Shown here: one piece after another, positions 6,468 to 7,943 of the stretch
Layout: each line of letters opens with the position of its first letter
Numbering within the stretch: the first letter of the stretch is position 1
NCBI GenBank assembly: GCA_021297975.1
Contig: JAJTHO010000202.1
Span: 1 to 7,943, forward strand
Reading direction: 5' to 3'
Length of the DNA stretch: 7,943 nt
Origin: Alphaproteobacteria bacterium
GTDB lineage: Bacteria > Pseudomonadota > Alphaproteobacteria > JAJTHO01
Position numbers and translations under genes: made by a program
The notes under the pieces: generated by a model
What the model saw: only the letters and a program-made list of their open reading frames with translations
What the model was told of the DNA's origin: nothing
Database searches by the model: none

Positions 6468-6736
6468 TGGCTGCGGCTCAGAAAATACTGCTCGAAATCG
6501 TCACGCCGGCGGAAACAGTATTCCGCGGGCAGGTTGCCCTTGTTACGGTTCCGGCCTCTGAAGGCGAGATGGGCGTGATGGCGCGTCATGCGCCGCTGAT
6601 TACCGCGCTCGATGAAGGTGAGCTTAAGCTCTATGATGAGGACAACGGCGTTATCAGCAAAACCCACCGTATCAGCGGCGGCTTTGTAGATATCAGCGAT
6701 AATAAATGCACGGTGCTGGCGGAAAAGCTGCTGTAG
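6467..6736 (+). CDS. atpC: ATP synthase F1 subunit epsilon, short form without the C-terminal helical domain
   Basis: Epsilon binds the foot of gamma and the c-ring as part of the rotor. The product is only 89 residues, compared with about 130-140 in many bacteria. It covers the N-terminal beta-sandwich: LLEIVTPAETVFRGQV (8-23), VTVPASEGEMGVMARHAPLI (26-45) and ISGGFVDISDNKCTVLAE (69-86). The C-terminal pair of helices, which in long forms can insert into F1 and block ATP hydrolysis, is absent. Downstream the same frame meets further stops within ten codons and shows no remnant of the helices, so this looks like a natural short form rather than a recent frameshift. GAGG (6456-6459) lies seven bases before the ATG. 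The stop is three bases from the end of the converging gene. Confidence 0.92.
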   Translation: MAAAQKILLEIVTPAETVFRGQVALVTVPASEGEMGVMARHAPLITALDEGELKLYDEDNGVISKTHRISGGFVDISDNKCTVLAEKLL

Positions 6737-6739
6737 GTT

Positions 6740-7943
6740 TCAGTTTTTGTTGTTTTTCTGTGAATCCAAGGTGCGCGCCAGTAGGTTTTCAAAATCCTGT
6801 TTGGGCGTCAGCACAACGCCAATCTGAAACGAAAACATCCCTTTATTTAGACGAATGAGTAAGCGGTTTATTTTCAACATAAACCGCCCCAAGCCCTCAT
6901 TTTTAAGGGCTAGTGGAAACGGTGCGGGTATGCCCTCAACGTGCTCAATCACAAAATGCGACTGTTCACAGAGTCGCTTGAGCGAGGGAAATGTAAACAG
7001 CCGAGTGTGCGTTTTATCCAGAATACCGCGTTTGCCGTATTCAAAGCGGCCAAACAATAACATCAGGCGCATGATGATAAAGGCAATATTGGGGGTGGTG
7101 AGGATTATGCGGGTGTTTGTACCCTTAACGCGGTCAAATAATTCTTCCATGAACTGTTCGGGGTTATGTAGGTGTTCGAGAATATCAAGAAGTAGAATGG
7201 ATTGATACGGAAGCGCGGGAATCTCGGCCAGACCGTTATTGAGGTTTGTTGTAATAAAAGTTGAAAAATCAGTAGTATTTTTAGGGGGGACAAGACCGGC
7301 GCCATGAACAACGCAGCCCTTATTATGGAGATGGTGCGCCACATGGGCGCTTCCTGTGCCAATAACGAGCGTTGTTTCCTTCACAGCAGTATTTTCCACT
7401 GCAAAAGTATGGCTGCTGGTGAATGCGCTTTTGTCGGAGAAGCTCGCAACGTGCTCATAATCAAACTTACGGTGATAAAAAATGCCCACCTTTTGCAAGC
7501 GCGATTGCAGGCATGCTTTTAAAATCGCCAAGCCGTAACGCACATTATGCACATGGCATATTTCATCGCCATAATGCGTGGGGATGGCAATCTCGGCAAT
7601 ACGCGCGTCCTTATCCACCATTTGAATAATGATATCGGTATCAAAATCGAACCAATCGGAATTATAGCGAAAGGGAACGCGCCGCAGCGCAGCTGTGCTA
7701 TACGCCCGGTAACCCGTATGAAACTCGGACAGGCGCTTGCCCAATAGACGGTTTTGTAAAGTGGTCAGGCAGATGTTTGCCACGAATTTATAATAGGGCA
7801 TCCCGCCTTTGAGGGCATCGTTGCGCCGCAACATGCGTGAGCCAAACACGACATCACTCTGTCCATCAGCTAAAGGCTTTATCATGTCTAGCAGCATTTC
7901 CGGGGCGTACTGCCCGTCGCCGTGGAGAAGCACTACGGCATCA
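6740..7943 (-). CDS. Glycosyltransferase family 2 fused to class I SAM-dependent methyltransferase, N-terminus cut by window edge
   Basis: The frame is open from the right edge to a TGA at 6740-6742, giving 400 visible residues. The first ~140 are the second half of a GT2 (GT-A fold) domain: LLHGDGQYAPEML near the edge, DVVFGSRML (30-38), the pair GGMPYYKF and SEFHTGYRAYS (46-82), and IPTHYGDEICHV (120-131). This resembles polyprenyl-phosphate or cell-surface glycan glycosyltransferases. Residues ~155-375 are a methyltransferase: a motif I-like VIGTGSAHVAHHL (193-205), LLLDILEHLHNPEQF (250-264), TTPNIAF (282-288) and GRFEYGKRGILDKTHTRLF (298-316). Motif I is degenerate: GTGSA lacks the usual DxGCG start, and HGAGL stands where an acidic SAM-binding residue is normal. 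Fusions of these two domains occur in bacterial polysaccharide loci. The sugar donor, acceptor and methylation target are unknown. Start and total length cannot be determined here. Confidence 0.88.
   Translation of the reverse strand, partial: DAVVLLHGDGQYAPEMLLDMIKPLADGQSDVVFGSRMLRRNDALKGGMPYYKFVANICLTTLQNRLLGKRLSEFHTGYRAYSTAALRRVPFRYNSDWFDFDTDIIIQMVDKDARIAEIAIPTHYGDEICHVHNVRYGLAILKACLQSRLQKVGIFYHRKFDYEHVASFSDKSAFTSSHTFAVENTAVKETTLVIGTGSAHVAHHLHNKGCVVHGAGLVPPKNTTDFSTFITTNLNNGLAEIPALPYQSILLLDILEHLHNPEQFMEELFDRVKGTNTRIILTTPNIAFIIMRLMLLFGRFEYGKRGILDKTHTRLFTFPSLKRLCEQSHFVIEHVEGIPAPFPLALKNEGLGRFMLKINRLLIRLNKGMFSFQIGVVLTPKQDFENLLARTLDSQKNNKN

Larger units (their letters stand above)
1644..6736 (+). 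other. F1 ATP synthase operon atpH-atpA-atpG-(aspartic protease)-atpD-atpC
   Basis: Six same-strand genes are packed tightly: a 35-bp gap between atpH and atpA, no gap between atpA and atpG, a 1-base overlap into the protease gene, a 4-base overlap into atpD and a 1-base overlap into atpC. The order HAGDC without F0 genes is the usual alphaproteobacterial F1 operon. The protease gene is the only extra member. Co-transcription is inferred from spacing; no promoter is recognised with confidence and no intrinsic terminator is seen after atpC. Confidence 0.85.

Noticed and set aside
6855..7747. Several plus-strand open frames opposite the glycosyltransferase-methyltransferase gene
   Set aside because: They are short, overlap one another, lack motifs and lie antisense to a well-conserved protein.
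1..7943. CRISPR arrays, tRNA or rRNA genes, insertion sequences
   Set aside because: No regularly spaced direct repeats, RNA gene signatures or transposase motifs were seen; nearly all of the window is accounted for by protein genes.

Overview
The window looks like part of an alphaproteobacterial chromosome of moderate GC content. The main evidence is an F1-only ATP synthase operon in the order delta-alpha-gamma-beta-epsilon (atpHAGDC), with no F0 genes (atpI, atpB, atpE, atpF) beside it. In alphaproteobacteria the F1 and F0 genes normally sit in separate operons. The protein sequences of AccA, AtpA and AtpD fit this group, but the order and genus cannot be read from the window.

Layout. Positions 1-520 (minus strand, cut by the left edge) encode the first 173 residues of a P-loop ATPase. 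It resembles the helicase domain of TraA/RecD-type superfamily 1 enzymes and has an irregular Walker A motif. A 95-bp divergent intergenic stretch (521-615) holds two perfect 13-bp palindromes. From 616 every gene up to 6736 is on the plus strand: accA (616-1566, fatty acid synthesis), a 77-bp gap with a possible hairpin, then atpH, atpA, atpG, an aspartic protease gene, atpD and atpC. From 6742 back to the right edge, a minus-strand gene encodes a family 2 glycosyltransferase fused to a class I methyltransferase. It converges on atpC with only 3 bp between the stop codons.

The most unusual feature is the 130-residue retropepsin-like (clan AA) aspartic protease gene at 4660-5052. It sits between atpG and atpD, overlaps both by 1-4 bases, and has its own strong ribosome binding site. 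It therefore appears to be translated as part of the ATP synthase operon. I know of no described role for such a protease in F1 expression, assembly or turnover, so the placement is worth following up.

The five F1 genes together encode the catalytic head, central stalk and peripheral-stalk connector of the ATP synthase. The nucleotide-binding and catalytic motifs of alpha and beta are intact. The epsilon subunit is only 89 residues long and lacks the C-terminal helical domain that inhibits ATP hydrolysis in longer homologues. accA occupies the position next to atpH where many alphaproteobacteria carry priA.
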